Below the pieces are notes generated by a model. The model made no database searches, was not told the origin of the DNA, and saw only the letters and a list, made by a program, of their open reading frames with translations. From a virus: a stretch of DNA of 26,547 nucleotides. The DNA is taken from positions 1 through 26,547 of the IMG/VR virus record IMGVR_UViG_3300045959_000068. One strand, given 5' to 3'. The translations under genes and the position numbers were made by a program. This document shows, piece by piece, positions 1 to 7,779 of this stretch. Each line of letters begins with the position of its first letter. The first letter of the stretch is position 1.

Positions 1-126
1 GTTAGGAATCCGCACCGCGCCCCGCGTATTAAATATGCAATTTTTATGCAGATTCGCCGTTGGGGCGCCCGGGGCGCTTGCATAATTTTTAGTGATCTGT
101 TAAGATTAGCGCGGAGGAAAACCAAA
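1..126 (+). promoter_or_regulatory. Left-edge leader with possible promoter and strong ribosome binding site
   Basis: This stretch is AT-rich in two patches (about 27-50 and 82-108) that interrupt otherwise GC-rich DNA. A possible sigma-70-like pair is TTGCAT at 78-83 and TAAGAT at 101-106 with a 17-base spacer; only 3 of 6 and 4 of 6 positions match consensus. GGAGG at 113-117 lies 9 bases before the TTG at 127 and decides that start. The reading frame of the next gene is open back to base 1, so a longer or fused protein cannot be strictly excluded, but the upstream translation does not look like a conserved domain. A short GGGGCGC direct repeat sits at 62-68 and 71-77. Confidence 0.35.
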
Positions 127-921
127 TTGATCGAGCTTACAGCCGCAGAATTGTCACGCCTGGCGCACGTTTCGCGCTCGGCCATCTCACAAGTTAGCGC
201 GCCGGGCGGGCCGTTGCATCCGGCGCTTGTCGGTCCGGCGAGGTACGACCGAAACCATCCCGCTGTTGTGGCCTACGTCCAGCGCGGGGTTGCACGCTCA
301 CAAGCGGCGGCGGCGAGGCGTGGGCGCGCGGTGCCGAGGGCGACCCGGCTTGACGAGGTGGCGATCAATATCGAGGACCGGCGCGGACCGGATGGGCGAT
401 TGGGCAAATCCCCGCGCCAACCGCCGCCGAAAGACCCAAACGAGCGGCGAGGGCGCCCGCCGCGGTCGCGTGACGATGGGATCGAGGTTGCCGACCCGCC
501 GCAAATATCGCTAGAGCTCGCGGCGGAAACGTTGCGCGCGCTGCCGGCGGAGATCCAAGAGTTGAGCGATTGGCCGTTGCGGTCACTAATCCGGCGGTTC
601 GGCCCGGCGGCGGTTTTCTCCGAATGGCTGTCGGCGCAGGAAAAGATCGAGAAGATCCGGCAATTGCGGATCCAAAACGAAACGCGCGAGGGCGAGTTGG
701 TACCGCGCGCCGAGATCCACCGACTTGTGATTGACCCGCTGGATACGGCTTTTCGACAATTGCTGTCCGACGGCGTGCGGACGATCACAAAAATTTTAAG
801 TGCAAAAATTCAGGCGGGGATCACGTTGACGGAGTGCGAACAATATTTGCACGATCAGATCGCCGGGTATATCCGCGAGGGAAAAGCGCTTGCGGTGCGG
901 GGGATCAAAAATGCTCGCTGA
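127..921 (+). CDS. Terminase small subunit, Nu1-like
   Basis: Predicted DNA-recognition subunit of the packaging motor, 264 aa. The first 25 residues (TAAELSRLAHVSRSAISQ) look like a helix-turn-helix, followed by a YDRNHPAVVAY segment reminiscent of the Nu1 winged-helix N-terminus. Residues about 75-130 are a low-complexity Arg/Pro/Gly linker. The C-terminal half is helical and charged, with a QLRIQNETREGELVPR stretch typical of Nu1-type small terminases, probably for contacts with the large subunit. TTG at 127 is chosen because GGAGG precedes it by 9 bases; an ATG at 46 in the same frame has no such site. It overlaps the large terminase by 11 bases. Family assignment rests on motif pattern and gene order. 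Confidence 0.7.
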   Translation: MIELTAAELSRLAHVSRSAISQVSAPGGPLHPALVGPARYDRNHPAVVAYVQRGVARSQAAAARRGRAVPRATRLDEVAINIEDRRGPDGRLGKSPRQPPPKDPNERRGRPPRSRDDGIEVADPPQISLELAAETLRALPAEIQELSDWPLRSLIRRFGPAAVFSEWLSAQEKIEKIRQLRIQNETREGELVPRAEIHRLVIDPLDTAFRQLLSDGVRTITKILSAKIQAGITLTECEQYLHDQIAGYIREGKALAVRGIKNAR

Positions 922-2845
922 ATATTGGGAGGATTGGTTAATCGCCGAGGTTGAGGGGTTGACGGAAAAAATTGATCGCGTGCTGCCGTCGGTGCACGCG
1001 GAGAAATACCGGCGGTTGAGTTCGGCGGTGACTTCGTTACCCGGCCCGATGAGTTACGAGACGACCCCATATTTGCGGGAGATTGTGGATTGTGTGGCAA
1101 TTGAAAGCGACGTTCGCGAGGTGAACGTGATGAAGGGCGTCCAAGTCGGATATACCACGGGCGTCTTAGAGACCGCCGTTTTTTATTTTGCGACCTGGAT
1201 CAAAACGGTCCCGTTGATGTTCATGTCAGCTGATAAAGATCTTGCTAAATCGCGTTTGGAAGATTTTATTTTATTGATGCTCAAGGACTCGGGATTTTCT
1301 GGAATTATCAGATCGTCGGACACGACCAACAAACGCAAAACCGGGCAGACCGCGGCGCATATCCAATGGGAGGGCGGCGGATCGTTGATTCCGTTCGGCG
1401 CAAAGAATGCCGACAAGATGCGGACCTTCTCGATCCTGGGGATGTTGAAGGACGAGGTTGACGCCTGGCCGGAGCGGGTTGGCAAAGACGGCGACCCGGA
1501 CAAGCTGAGCGATGGGCGATGTAAAGGATACTGGGAGACGCGGAAGATTGTCCGCGGAAGTACGCCGCTGCTAAAAGAGTCATCGATCATTTATCGGAAT
1601 TTTCTACGCGGCGACCAGCGCCGATATTATGTGCGGTGCGTGTCTTGTGGTTTTGCGCAGCCGTTGCGCTGGCACGGCAAGCGCGACGACGGCAAGGTCT
1701 ACGGTATGGCCTGGGAGCTCGACAATCGTGGGATCCTGGTGCTGGATTCGGTGCGGTATCTGTGCGCCAATTGTGGGCACGCGCACCAAAATCACGACAA
1801 GCCGCGGTTGTTCGATCCGGCGCACGGTGCGGAGTGGCGGCCAACGGAGACGGCGCGCGAGCCCGGGATCCGCTCGTACCACTTGCCGGCGCTATATTCC
1901 CCGGTGGGGATGACGCCGTGGTCTGCGTGCGTTGCGGATTTTTTGGAGGCGTACGATCCGGTGACAAATCGCGTTTTAGATTTCAATAAATTCCAAACCT
2001 ATTACAACAACGTACTCGGCGAGCCGTTCGCGCAGATCGGCGGCCGCGTCCGTTTCGCGCAGGTGAGCGGGCATCGGCGCGCGGCGTACCGGCTCGGGGA
2101 GATCCCCGACGCCTGGGCGATGGCGCATTGTGAGAGCTCGATCAAATTTTTGACGTGTACGGTAGACGTCCACAAGGACAAATTAGCGGTTGCGGTTTGG
2201 GGTTGGACAGTTGGTGCGCGCTGTTTTCTGATTGACTACTGGCATTTCAAAGGCGAGGATTGCACGCAAAATGATTCGCCGGTGTGGAATGAGCTGCGCG
2301 ATCTGATCGAGAAAAAAGAGTACGCCGGCGGGCGGCAAATAATGATCACGCTGATCGATGCCGGGTTTGAGCAAGATCTTGTCACTGGTTTTTGTGCGGA
2401 GTACGCCGGCGGCGTGTTCCCAATTCTCGGGCGCGACCGCGCGGCGAAGAACCAGGCGATCAAGGAGTTCGCGGAATTTAAAACGCAGTCGGGGGTTGTG
2501 GGTTTTCGAATCTTGGTAGACCACTACAAGGACCGGATGGCGGCGATCCTGCGCCGGGACTGGGCGGAGTCGATGGGCGATCAGGTTGATTGGACGTTTA
2601 ACGCGCCGGTCGATTTGCCGGACGCGGCGTTGAGAGAATTGACGACGGAATATAGACGGCAAAAACGGGACGCACGCGGAGCAATCACGCACGAGTGGTA
2701 TCGGCCGGCCGGGTCGAGTAACGAGCTTTGGGATCTTTGCGTCTACGGCTGCGCGAGCGTTGAGATCTTAGCCTGGCAAGTGTCGGTACAATTTTTGAAA
2801 CTTGATCGGGTTGATTGGGATCGCTTCTGGAAATATTTCGATTGA
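911..2845 (+). CDS. Terminase large subunit, phage GpA family
   Basis: ATPase and nuclease motor that cuts concatemeric DNA and packages it through the portal; 644 aa, close to lambda gpA (641 aa). The ATPase has a deviant Walker A (KGVQVGYTTG, residues 75-84) with the lysine at its front, as in lambda, and a Walker B-like DEVD at 181-184. A zinc-finger-like four-cysteine set (CVSC 243-246, CANC 285-288) is typical of GpA proteins. The C-terminal nuclease domain shows acidic motifs TVDVHKD (417-423) and IDAGF (482-486). ATG 911 is preferred over an in-frame TTG at 890 because GGGGA precedes it by about 7 bases and the protein then starts like other GpA members. Confidence 0.95.
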   Translation: MLAEYWEDWLIAEVEGLTEKIDRVLPSVHAEKYRRLSSAVTSLPGPMSYETTPYLREIVDCVAIESDVREVNVMKGVQVGYTTGVLETAVFYFATWIKTVPLMFMSADKDLAKSRLEDFILLMLKDSGFSGIIRSSDTTNKRKTGQTAAHIQWEGGGSLIPFGAKNADKMRTFSILGMLKDEVDAWPERVGKDGDPDKLSDGRCKGYWETRKIVRGSTPLLKESSIIYRNFLRGDQRRYYVRCVSCGFAQPLRWHGKRDDGKVYGMAWELDNRGILVLDSVRYLCANCGHAHQNHDKPRLFDPAHGAEWRPTETAREPGIRSYHLPALYSPVGMTPWSACVADFLEAYDPVTNRVLDFNKFQTYYNNVLGEPFAQIGGRVRFAQVSGHRRAAYRLGEIPDAWAMAHCESSIKFLTCTVDVHKDKLAVAVWGWTVGARCFLIDYWHFKGEDCTQNDSPVWNELRDLIEKKEYAGGRQIMITLIDAGFEQDLVTGFCAEYAGGVFPILGRDRAAKNQAIKEFAEFKTQSGVVGFRILVDHYKDRMAAILRRDWAESMGDQVDWTFNAPVDLPDAALRELTTEYRRQKRDARGAITHEWYRPAGSSNELWDLCVYGCASVEILAWQVSVQFLKLDRVDWDRFWKYFD

Positions 2846-2889
2846 AAATAAAATTTGGATCTTTGGTTCGGTAGCGGAACAATGGGGGC

Positions 2890-3150
2890 ATGACGACCGC
2901 CGACCCTTTCGGGCTTGACGAGCGGATCGAGAAAGCCCGGGCGATACTATCCGCGCTTGAAGACGAGATGCTAGCATCTCTAAACGGCGGCGTTGCGTCT
3001 TTTACGCTTGACACCGGGCAGACTCGGGAAGTGGTGACGCAACGATCGATCGGCGAGATTAAAAACGCCATTTCCAGCGCGACGAACCATCTAGCGACTT
3101 TGATCGCACGACGTGACGGGCGCGGCAATTACGGGGGGCCGGCGTGGTAG
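2890..3150 (+). CDS. Head-tail joining protein, gpW-like
   Basis: A small protein of 86 aa between large terminase and portal, exactly where lambda gene W sits. In lambda, gpW binds the portal after packaging and readies the head for tail attachment. The pattern fits: an N-terminal helix (ERIEKARAILSALEDEML), a central beta-like segment (VASFTLDTGQTREVVTQ) and a C-terminal helix with alternating hydrophobics (IGEIKNAISSATNHLATLI). It is slightly longer than lambda gpW (68 aa), with a Gly-rich tail. A GGGGG run lies just before the ATG. A 44-base gap separates it from the terminase gene, and it overlaps the portal start by 7 bases. Confidence 0.7.
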   Translation: MTTADPFGLDERIEKARAILSALEDEMLASLNGGVASFTLDTGQTREVVTQRSIGEIKNAISSATNHLATLIARRDGRGNYGGPAW

Positions 3151-4694
3151 CCTGGCCGCAATGGGTGCGCGGTTTGTTCGGCGCGGGGCGCCCGAGGTAT
3201 CGGGGATCGCGTCCACAATACCGCGCGTTTAACCCGGCGTTGCTGCAATCCTGGGCGGGCGATAAATTCCCCGGCAGTTGGGGCACCACTTCGCTCTATG
3301 ATATTATTGATTACGACGAGCTTCGGTTGCGGTCGCGCCAATTGTTTCGCGACAACATTTATGCGCGCGGTTTTGTTCGGCGCCTGGTGACCAACGAGAT
3401 CAACACGGGCTTGACCTGGGAGTCCTTCCCCTACGCGCGCGCGCTCGGCATTACCGACGACGCATCTTCTTTGTGGGCCGAGGAAAAAGAGAACGCTTTC
3501 GAGTTGTGGGCGAACGACCCGCGCCAATGCGATTTTTCTGGAATGAGCAAATTCGGGGAGCTACAGAAACGCGCGCGCCGTCAAGCGCTGGTGGATGGTG
3601 ATGTTTTGGTCGTGCTTCACCTGGATCCGTTTTCCGGTTTGCCACGGATTCAATTGATCGCCGCGTCGTCGGTGTGTACGCCGGTATCTGTAGACGCCGG
3701 CGCGCGGAACATTAAACACGGGGTTGAGGTCGGCGCGAACGGCGAACATTTGGCTTTTTGGGTCCGTAATGACGACAACACAGAAACGCGGATCCCCGCT
3801 TACGGCGCGGCATCGGGGCGGAAGATTGCTTGGCTGATCTATGGGTCCGATATGCTCCTTGACGAAGTGCGCGGCGAGCCATTTCTCGCGATCATGCTCT
3901 ATTCGTTGCGCGACCTGGATCGGTACAAAGACGCCGCGCAGCGCAAGGCGCTGTTGAACGCCATGCTCGCGCTGTTTGTCGAAAAGGGCGAAGACCGCGC
4001 GGGATCTAATCCGTTCTCCCGCGGGGCAGTGAGAACTTCGGAAGTGACCGCGCTGGCGAGTGATTCGACGCAAAGATCTTTTGATCTGTCTAAGTTCATC
4101 CCCGGGCTGTACATCGAGGAATTGCAGACCGGCGAGAAGATCGTACCGCACAGCACGGCCGGGACCGACGTCAATTATGGTCCGTTCGAGGAATCGATTA
4201 TTCAAGCACTGTCTTGGTGCGCGGAGATACCGCCGGAGATCGCGCGGCTTTGTTTCACGCGCAATTACTCGGCGAGCCAAGCGGCGATCAACGAATTCAA
4301 GATGTATTTGGACATGAGGCGCGATAGTTTCGGATCGGTATTTTGCGAACCGATCAAAAATGAATGGCTGATCGGCGCGCATTTCTCGGGGGTGTTTAGC
4401 ACGCCCGGATTTATCGAGTCATACCTTGACCGATCGCGCGTTGGCGAATTCCAGGCATGGACGCGAGGCGAGTGGACCGGGCCGGTGAAACCGTCGACCG
4501 ATCTTTTGAAAATGGCGCGTGGGCTTGAGGTGCTTGTAGATCACGGCTGGGAGACTAACGCACGCGCGGCGCGCACACTCACCGGATCAAAATTCGAGAC
4601 CAACGTCGCGCGGATAAATCGCGAACGGCAATTGATGAAAGCCGCCGGAATGCTGGTGGAGGAAGGATCCGATAATGCCCTGGCTGCTGAGTGA
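3144..4694 (+). CDS. Portal protein, lambda gpB family
   Basis: Dodecameric ring at the capsid vertex through which DNA enters and leaves; 516 aa, similar to lambda gpB (533 aa). Family features include the N-terminal segment DNIYARGFVRRLVTNEINTG, the central QRKALLNAMLALFVEKG region, and the conserved NYSASQAAINEFK stretch near residue 373. The GTG start at 3144 has a GGGGGG run 5 bases upstream and overlaps gpW by 7 bases. The 3' end overlaps the protease gene by 20 bases. In lambda the portal N-terminus is trimmed by the neighbouring protease; a similar event is possible but cannot be read from sequence. Confidence 0.93.
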   Translation: MVAWPQWVRGLFGAGRPRYRGSRPQYRAFNPALLQSWAGDKFPGSWGTTSLYDIIDYDELRLRSRQLFRDNIYARGFVRRLVTNEINTGLTWESFPYARALGITDDASSLWAEEKENAFELWANDPRQCDFSGMSKFGELQKRARRQALVDGDVLVVLHLDPFSGLPRIQLIAASSVCTPVSVDAGARNIKHGVEVGANGEHLAFWVRNDDNTETRIPAYGAASGRKIAWLIYGSDMLLDEVRGEPFLAIMLYSLRDLDRYKDAAQRKALLNAMLALFVEKGEDRAGSNPFSRGAVRTSEVTALASDSTQRSFDLSKFIPGLYIEELQTGEKIVPHSTAGTDVNYGPFEESIIQALSWCAEIPPEIARLCFTRNYSASQAAINEFKMYLDMRRDSFGSVFCEPIKNEWLIGAHFSGVFSTPGFIESYLDRSRVGEFQAWTRGEWTGPVKPSTDLLKMARGLEVLVDHGWETNARAARTLTGSKFETNVARINRERQLMKAAGMLVEEGSDNALAAE

Positions 4695-5718
4695 CGAGGC
4701 CCTTGTGTTTTTGCGTAGCGCTGCGCCGCGAAGTGCGGTCGTGCTTCCCGCGCCGACGGCGATGGACGCCGCGCCGTTGTACGCGGTTGAGGGGCGAACG
4801 GCGATCATCGGTGTTGAAGGTATTTTGACCCCCGAGCCGGATCGGTGGATGGCGTACGTCTACGGCGCTAATACTGGGTACTCGACGATCGTGGCGGCGG
4901 TACGTGCGGCCAATGCGGACCCCAAGATCATAAATATACGGCTTGAATTTGGGAGAGTCCCCGGCGGCGACGTTATGGGACTTTTCGGCGCGATGGATGC
5001 GATCGCCGATTCGGAAAAACCTGTCGAGGCGTTTGTTCGATACCAGGCGACCAGCGCCGGGTATGGGCTCGCAAGCCAGGCGGGGAAGATCATCGCGGCG
5101 GATCGTGGCGTTGTGCTCGGTTCGGTGGGCGTCGCAGTGGATGCGTTTGTCGATGAACATTTGGTTTCGGTATCGTCGACCGAGGCGCCGGACAAACGCC
5201 CGGATCTTTCCACGGAGGAAGGGCGCGCGGTTGTGCGCAAGGAGCTTGACGAGATCCACGATCTTTTTGTGGCGGGCATTGCCCGCGGCCGCGGTACGAC
5301 CGTGGAAAAAGTGAATGCGGACTTTGGGCGCGGCGGTTTGATTATGGCCGAGAGCGCTCTGAAAATAAACATGATCGACAAGGTCGAATCCCGGCGGGCG
5401 TCGGGAACGAAAAAAGCCGGAGGTAAAAAAGTGGAAGACGAAAAGACTTTCGAGGATGGCGTGCAAGCTGAGCGCGCGAGAGTGGCGAGCCATTTGGCGC
5501 TTGCGGTGGTGTCGGGCGCCTTTGACGTGGCGCTTGAAGCGATCAAGTCGGGATCGCCGATTACCGCGGAGATCTCGACGCGGCATATCGAGGCGGGTGT
5601 TAAGTCTCGCGCGCAAGCTGCGCGAGTTGCGGACGCCACGCCGGTCGCGTCCACAGTGGATGCTGAGGACAGTTTCGAAATGTGCTGCCTTAAGGCGTAT
5701 GAAAGCGGGGTGCGGTAA
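4675..5718 (+). CDS. Prohead protease, S49 family (gpC-like) with C-terminal scaffold domain
   Basis: 347-aa protein in the position of lambda gene C. Residues about 40-240 form an S49 (SppA/ClpP-fold) peptidase: a VPGGD loop at 95-99, a nucleophile candidate Ser127 in QATSAGYGLASQ, and a general-base candidate Lys174 in the APDKRPD segment followed by the helix DLFVAGIARGRG. Residues 243-252 are a Lys/Gly linker, and the last 95 residues are helical and probably the scaffold. It would digest the scaffold and itself during capsid maturation. ATG 4675 has GAGGAAGGA upstream and overlaps the portal gene by 20 bases. The end overlaps the decoration gene in a TAATG junction. Confidence 0.88.
   Translation: MPWLLSDEALVFLRSAAPRSAVVLPAPTAMDAAPLYAVEGRTAIIGVEGILTPEPDRWMAYVYGANTGYSTIVAAVRAANADPKIINIRLEFGRVPGGDVMGLFGAMDAIADSEKPVEAFVRYQATSAGYGLASQAGKIIAADRGVVLGSVGVAVDAFVDEHLVSVSSTEAPDKRPDLSTEEGRAVVRKELDEIHDLFVAGIARGRGTTVEKVNADFGRGGLIMAESALKINMIDKVESRRASGTKKAGGKKVEDEKTFEDGVQAERARVASHLALAVVSGAFDVALEAIKSGSPITAEISTRHIEAGVKSRAQAARVADATPVASTVDAEDSFEMCCLKAYESGVR
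5431..5718 (+). CDS. Nested capsid scaffold, Nu3-like, same frame as the protease
   Basis: A GTG at 5431 lies in the same frame as the protease gene (codon 253). It is preceded by GGAGGT at 5419-5424 with 6 bases of spacing, an excellent ribosome binding site. Initiation here would give a 95-aa protein identical to the protease C-terminus, predicted to be mostly helical with an acidic/Lys start. Lambda Nu3 arises the same way inside gene C and is the scaffold for procapsid assembly. The Lys/Gly linker of the protease is itself encoded by the ribosome binding site region, which suggests the site is maintained. Expression is inferred from the start signal and the lambda precedent. Confidence 0.7.
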   Translation: MEDEKTFEDGVQAERARVASHLALAVVSGAFDVALEAIKSGSPITAEISTRHIEAGVKSRAQAARVADATPVASTVDAEDSFEMCCLKAYESGVR

Positions 5719-6419
5719 TGTCGATGACCGTGACAAATATTGATCAAGGCCGTTGTCTGGTCGAAGCGGAGGCCACGCGCAACGTGGTTCTAGCTTTTGC
5801 GGGCGCGGATGTTCTGGCCGAAGGGACACTAATCGCCAGGCGCGAAGCGGTAACGGCGATTACGCCCGCTGCCGACGAGGGCAACACGGGCGATGGAACT
5901 TGCACGCTCGCCTCGGTTGTGGCGGGTGGCAAGCCGAAGATCGGGACGTACGTTTTGACGTGCATCGCTGAAGTGGCCCACGGCGGCATCTTCAAGCTGG
6001 TGGATCCCGATGGCGGCTTGGTCGCTGGTTATCTCCCGATGACCGCCGGCGCGGGCGTCGCCACGGCTTTCGAGGTCGGCGGGTTGGCGTTCACGTTGAC
6101 CGACGGCGACGAGGATTTCGACATCGGCGATATTTTCACCCTCCCCGTCGTGGCCGATGGAAAATGTGTGCCGTTCGCGATTGATGGCGTCGGCAGCATC
6201 GCCACGCCGATCGGCGTGTTGAGTTATCCTGTCACGGCGACCGGATCCGGCAACATCGCCGCGCAGATTGTCGCCGCCGGAACTTTCCGCAAAGAGCGGA
6301 TGATCATCGACGCCGACGGAGATGACACCAATTTGTCCGAATCGATCATCGATGGGCTTTATGCCCGCGGGATCAAGGTCGTCAACACCAAAGACATCAG
6401 TGTCTTGGATAACCAATAA
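5718..6419 (+). CDS. Head decoration protein, lambda gpD family, with an inserted domain
   Basis: Outer capsid cement protein in the lambda gene order. The N-terminal part (residues 1-50, GRCLVEAEATRNVVLAFAGA) and C-terminal part (about 150-233, ending KGIKVVNTKD-like) fit the gpD fold. At 233 aa it is about twice the length of lambda gpD (110 aa). The extra mass is a beta-rich block, residues about 52-145, beginning EGNTGDGTCTLASVVAGGK and rich in Gly, Asp and Thr. Such Gly/Thr blocks are known in other long D-type proteins and probably project from the capsid surface. The ATG overlaps the protease stop (TAATG). Confidence 0.8.
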   Translation: MSMTVTNIDQGRCLVEAEATRNVVLAFAGADVLAEGTLIARREAVTAITPAADEGNTGDGTCTLASVVAGGKPKIGTYVLTCIAEVAHGGIFKLVDPDGGLVAGYLPMTAGAGVATAFEVGGLAFTLTDGDEDFDIGDIFTLPVVADGKCVPFAIDGVGSIATPIGVLSYPVTATGSGNIAAQIVAAGTFRKERMIIDADGDDTNLSESIIDGLYARGIKVVNTKDISVLDNQ

Positions 6420-6436
6420 GATCGTGAGGTAGATAA

Positions 6437-7522
6437 ATGGCCGGTGAATTCAGGGAAAGAATGATCAGGGCGTACCGCGAGATGCGGGAGCCCACAAAAT
6501 TTTTGAGTCGGTTTTTCACGATCGACGCGGAAAGCTTTTTTAGCACGGAGGAAGTTGAGATCGATGTTGATCGCGAAGGCGAGGACATTGCGATCGCCGT
6601 CCAAGATCTATCCGCAGGCTACCGGATGATCTCGGCGGATCAGTTCACGAACAAGAAGTTCCCGCCCCCGGTTTTCAAGACCGGGTTCAACCTGCACGCC
6701 GCGGATCTGTTCAAGCGGGATGTGGGTTTCAATCCGTACACCGACGTAGGATTCCAAACCGCGGCGGTAAATAGATTTTTGGGCAAGGCCAAAAAAGTGG
6801 AGAAGTTGATCAACCGAGCGATCGAGCAATACGCGTCGCAAATTCTGACCACTGGGACAGTGACGTTGATCGACTACGACGGCAACGCCGTTTACGCGTT
6901 GGACTACAAGCCCAAAACCACGCATTTCGCCGCCGCCGGCACGGCCTGGAACGATAGCGCGAGCGTCGACATTCTCGGCGACATCCGCACGCGCGCCAAT
7001 TTGATCCGGGCGAACAGTGGCAAGGATTGCCGGCGCCTGCTCATGGGCGAGGGGTCCTTTGTGGTTGCCACGCAGACCAACACGGCATTTAAGGAACGTT
7101 TCGAGAAAACAAAACTTAATTTGGGCGAGTTGATCCCGCCGCAATTGCAAGACAGCGGTGGCACATACCATGGGCACGTTTCGATCGGGAATTACCGTTA
7201 TGAGATTTGGACGTACGCCGGGACGTACAAACACCCGCAAACGGGCGCCACGACGAAATACCTACCGGACGACAAGGTGGTTTTGCTGCCTGATGATATC
7301 GATTTCCGCGCGTTGTTCGGGGACGTTCCTCGACTGGCGCCGCCGGATGCTCGCGTGATTCGGTATCTTCCCGCGCAGATGGCTGAGGCCGGCGGTGTGC
7401 GGATGCATTGGAACGCCTGGTTGAACGACGACGCGACCGCGTTGATCGGTGGCGTTGCCTCGCGGCCGTTGCTGGTGCCCACTTCGATCGATGCGTTCGG
7501 ATGCATCGACACGGGGATCTAA
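6437..7522 (+). CDS. Major capsid protein, lambda gpE family
   Basis: Main shell protein of the icosahedral head (HK97 fold in this family), 361 aa against 341 for lambda gpE. Family hallmarks are the early ISADQFTNKKFPPPVFKTG segment, a long helix around LGKAKKVEKLINRAIEQYA, and the DYDGNAVYALDYKP hairpin. It follows the decoration gene directly with a 17-base gap holding GAGGT upstream of the ATG. No separate pro-sequence is evident, consistent with the scaffold being supplied by the nested gene upstream. Confidence 0.92.
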   Translation: MAGEFRERMIRAYREMREPTKFLSRFFTIDAESFFSTEEVEIDVDREGEDIAIAVQDLSAGYRMISADQFTNKKFPPPVFKTGFNLHAADLFKRDVGFNPYTDVGFQTAAVNRFLGKAKKVEKLINRAIEQYASQILTTGTVTLIDYDGNAVYALDYKPKTTHFAAAGTAWNDSASVDILGDIRTRANLIRANSGKDCRRLLMGEGSFVVATQTNTAFKERFEKTKLNLGELIPPQLQDSGGTYHGHVSIGNYRYEIWTYAGTYKHPQTGATTKYLPDDKVVLLPDDIDFRALFGDVPRLAPPDARVIRYLPAQMAEAGGVRMHWNAWLNDDATALIGGVASRPLLVPTSIDAFGCIDTGI

Positions 7523-7779
7523 TGGGACGGTACCGTAAAGGCGCTGCGGCGCCAGTTGTCAAAGCGCCCGACGTTGCGGGGGCACCGGATGTCAAAGCGC
7601 CCGACGTTGCGGCGCCTGTTGTCGAGGCACCCGAGCCGGCGCGGTATTTCGTCGCGCCTGGGAAGGCGATCACCTGCAAGCGTGGGGTTCTTGGACCTGG
7701 CGCGGAGGTGTTCCCCGAGACCGACGGGATCGGGAGATTCTTTGAATTTCTCGAAAATGGGTACTTGGTGGCGAAATGA
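7522..7779 (+). CDS. Small Ala/Pro-repeat protein in the head-completion region
   Basis: An 85-aa protein of unknown function. Residues about 7-38 are a low-complexity tether rich in Ala, Pro, Val and Lys in which KAPDVA is repeated. The C-terminal half (ARYFVAPGKAITCKRGVLGP and onward) looks like a compact beta fold in which a small module carries a Gly-rich turn and an ENGYLV end; similar small modules occur in head-completion regions of many phages. ATG 7522 overlaps the capsid stop (TAATG) and is preferred to upstream in-frame GTGs inside the capsid gene. Its end overlaps the next gene in an ATGA junction. A capsid-associated role (lambda FI slot) is inferred from position only. Confidence 0.7.
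   Translation: MGRYRKGAAAPVVKAPDVAGAPDVKAPDVAAPVVEAPEPARYFVAPGKAITCKRGVLGPGAEVFPETDGIGRFFEFLENGYLVAK
7558..7612 (+). repeat. Tandem imperfect repeat encoding VKAPDVA units
   Basis: A 22-base unit beginning GTCAAAGCGCCCGACG occurs identically at 7558-7579 and 7591-7612, 33 bases apart. It encodes the repeated Ala/Pro tether of the small head-region protein. Because 33 is a multiple of 3, gain or loss of a unit would keep the frame and change tether length. Confidence 0.85.

Noticed and set aside
1-126. N-terminal extension of the small terminase from ATG 46 or from beyond the window
   Set aside because: GGAGG at 113-117 points to TTG 127, where the HTH region starts; the upstream translation looks non-coding.
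890-910. Earlier TTG start for the large terminase
   Set aside because: The ATG at 911 has a better-spaced ribosome binding site and the added seven residues do not fit the family.
2846-2889. Promoter between the large terminase and gpW genes
   Set aside because: A TTGAAA at 2842-2847 exists, but the sequence 17 bases later (GGTTCG) does not resemble a -10 box.
4579-5829. 416-codon open frame on the minus strand opposite the protease gene
   Set aside because: Arg/His-rich translation with no domain pattern; the plus strand carries a clear S49 protease with good start signals.
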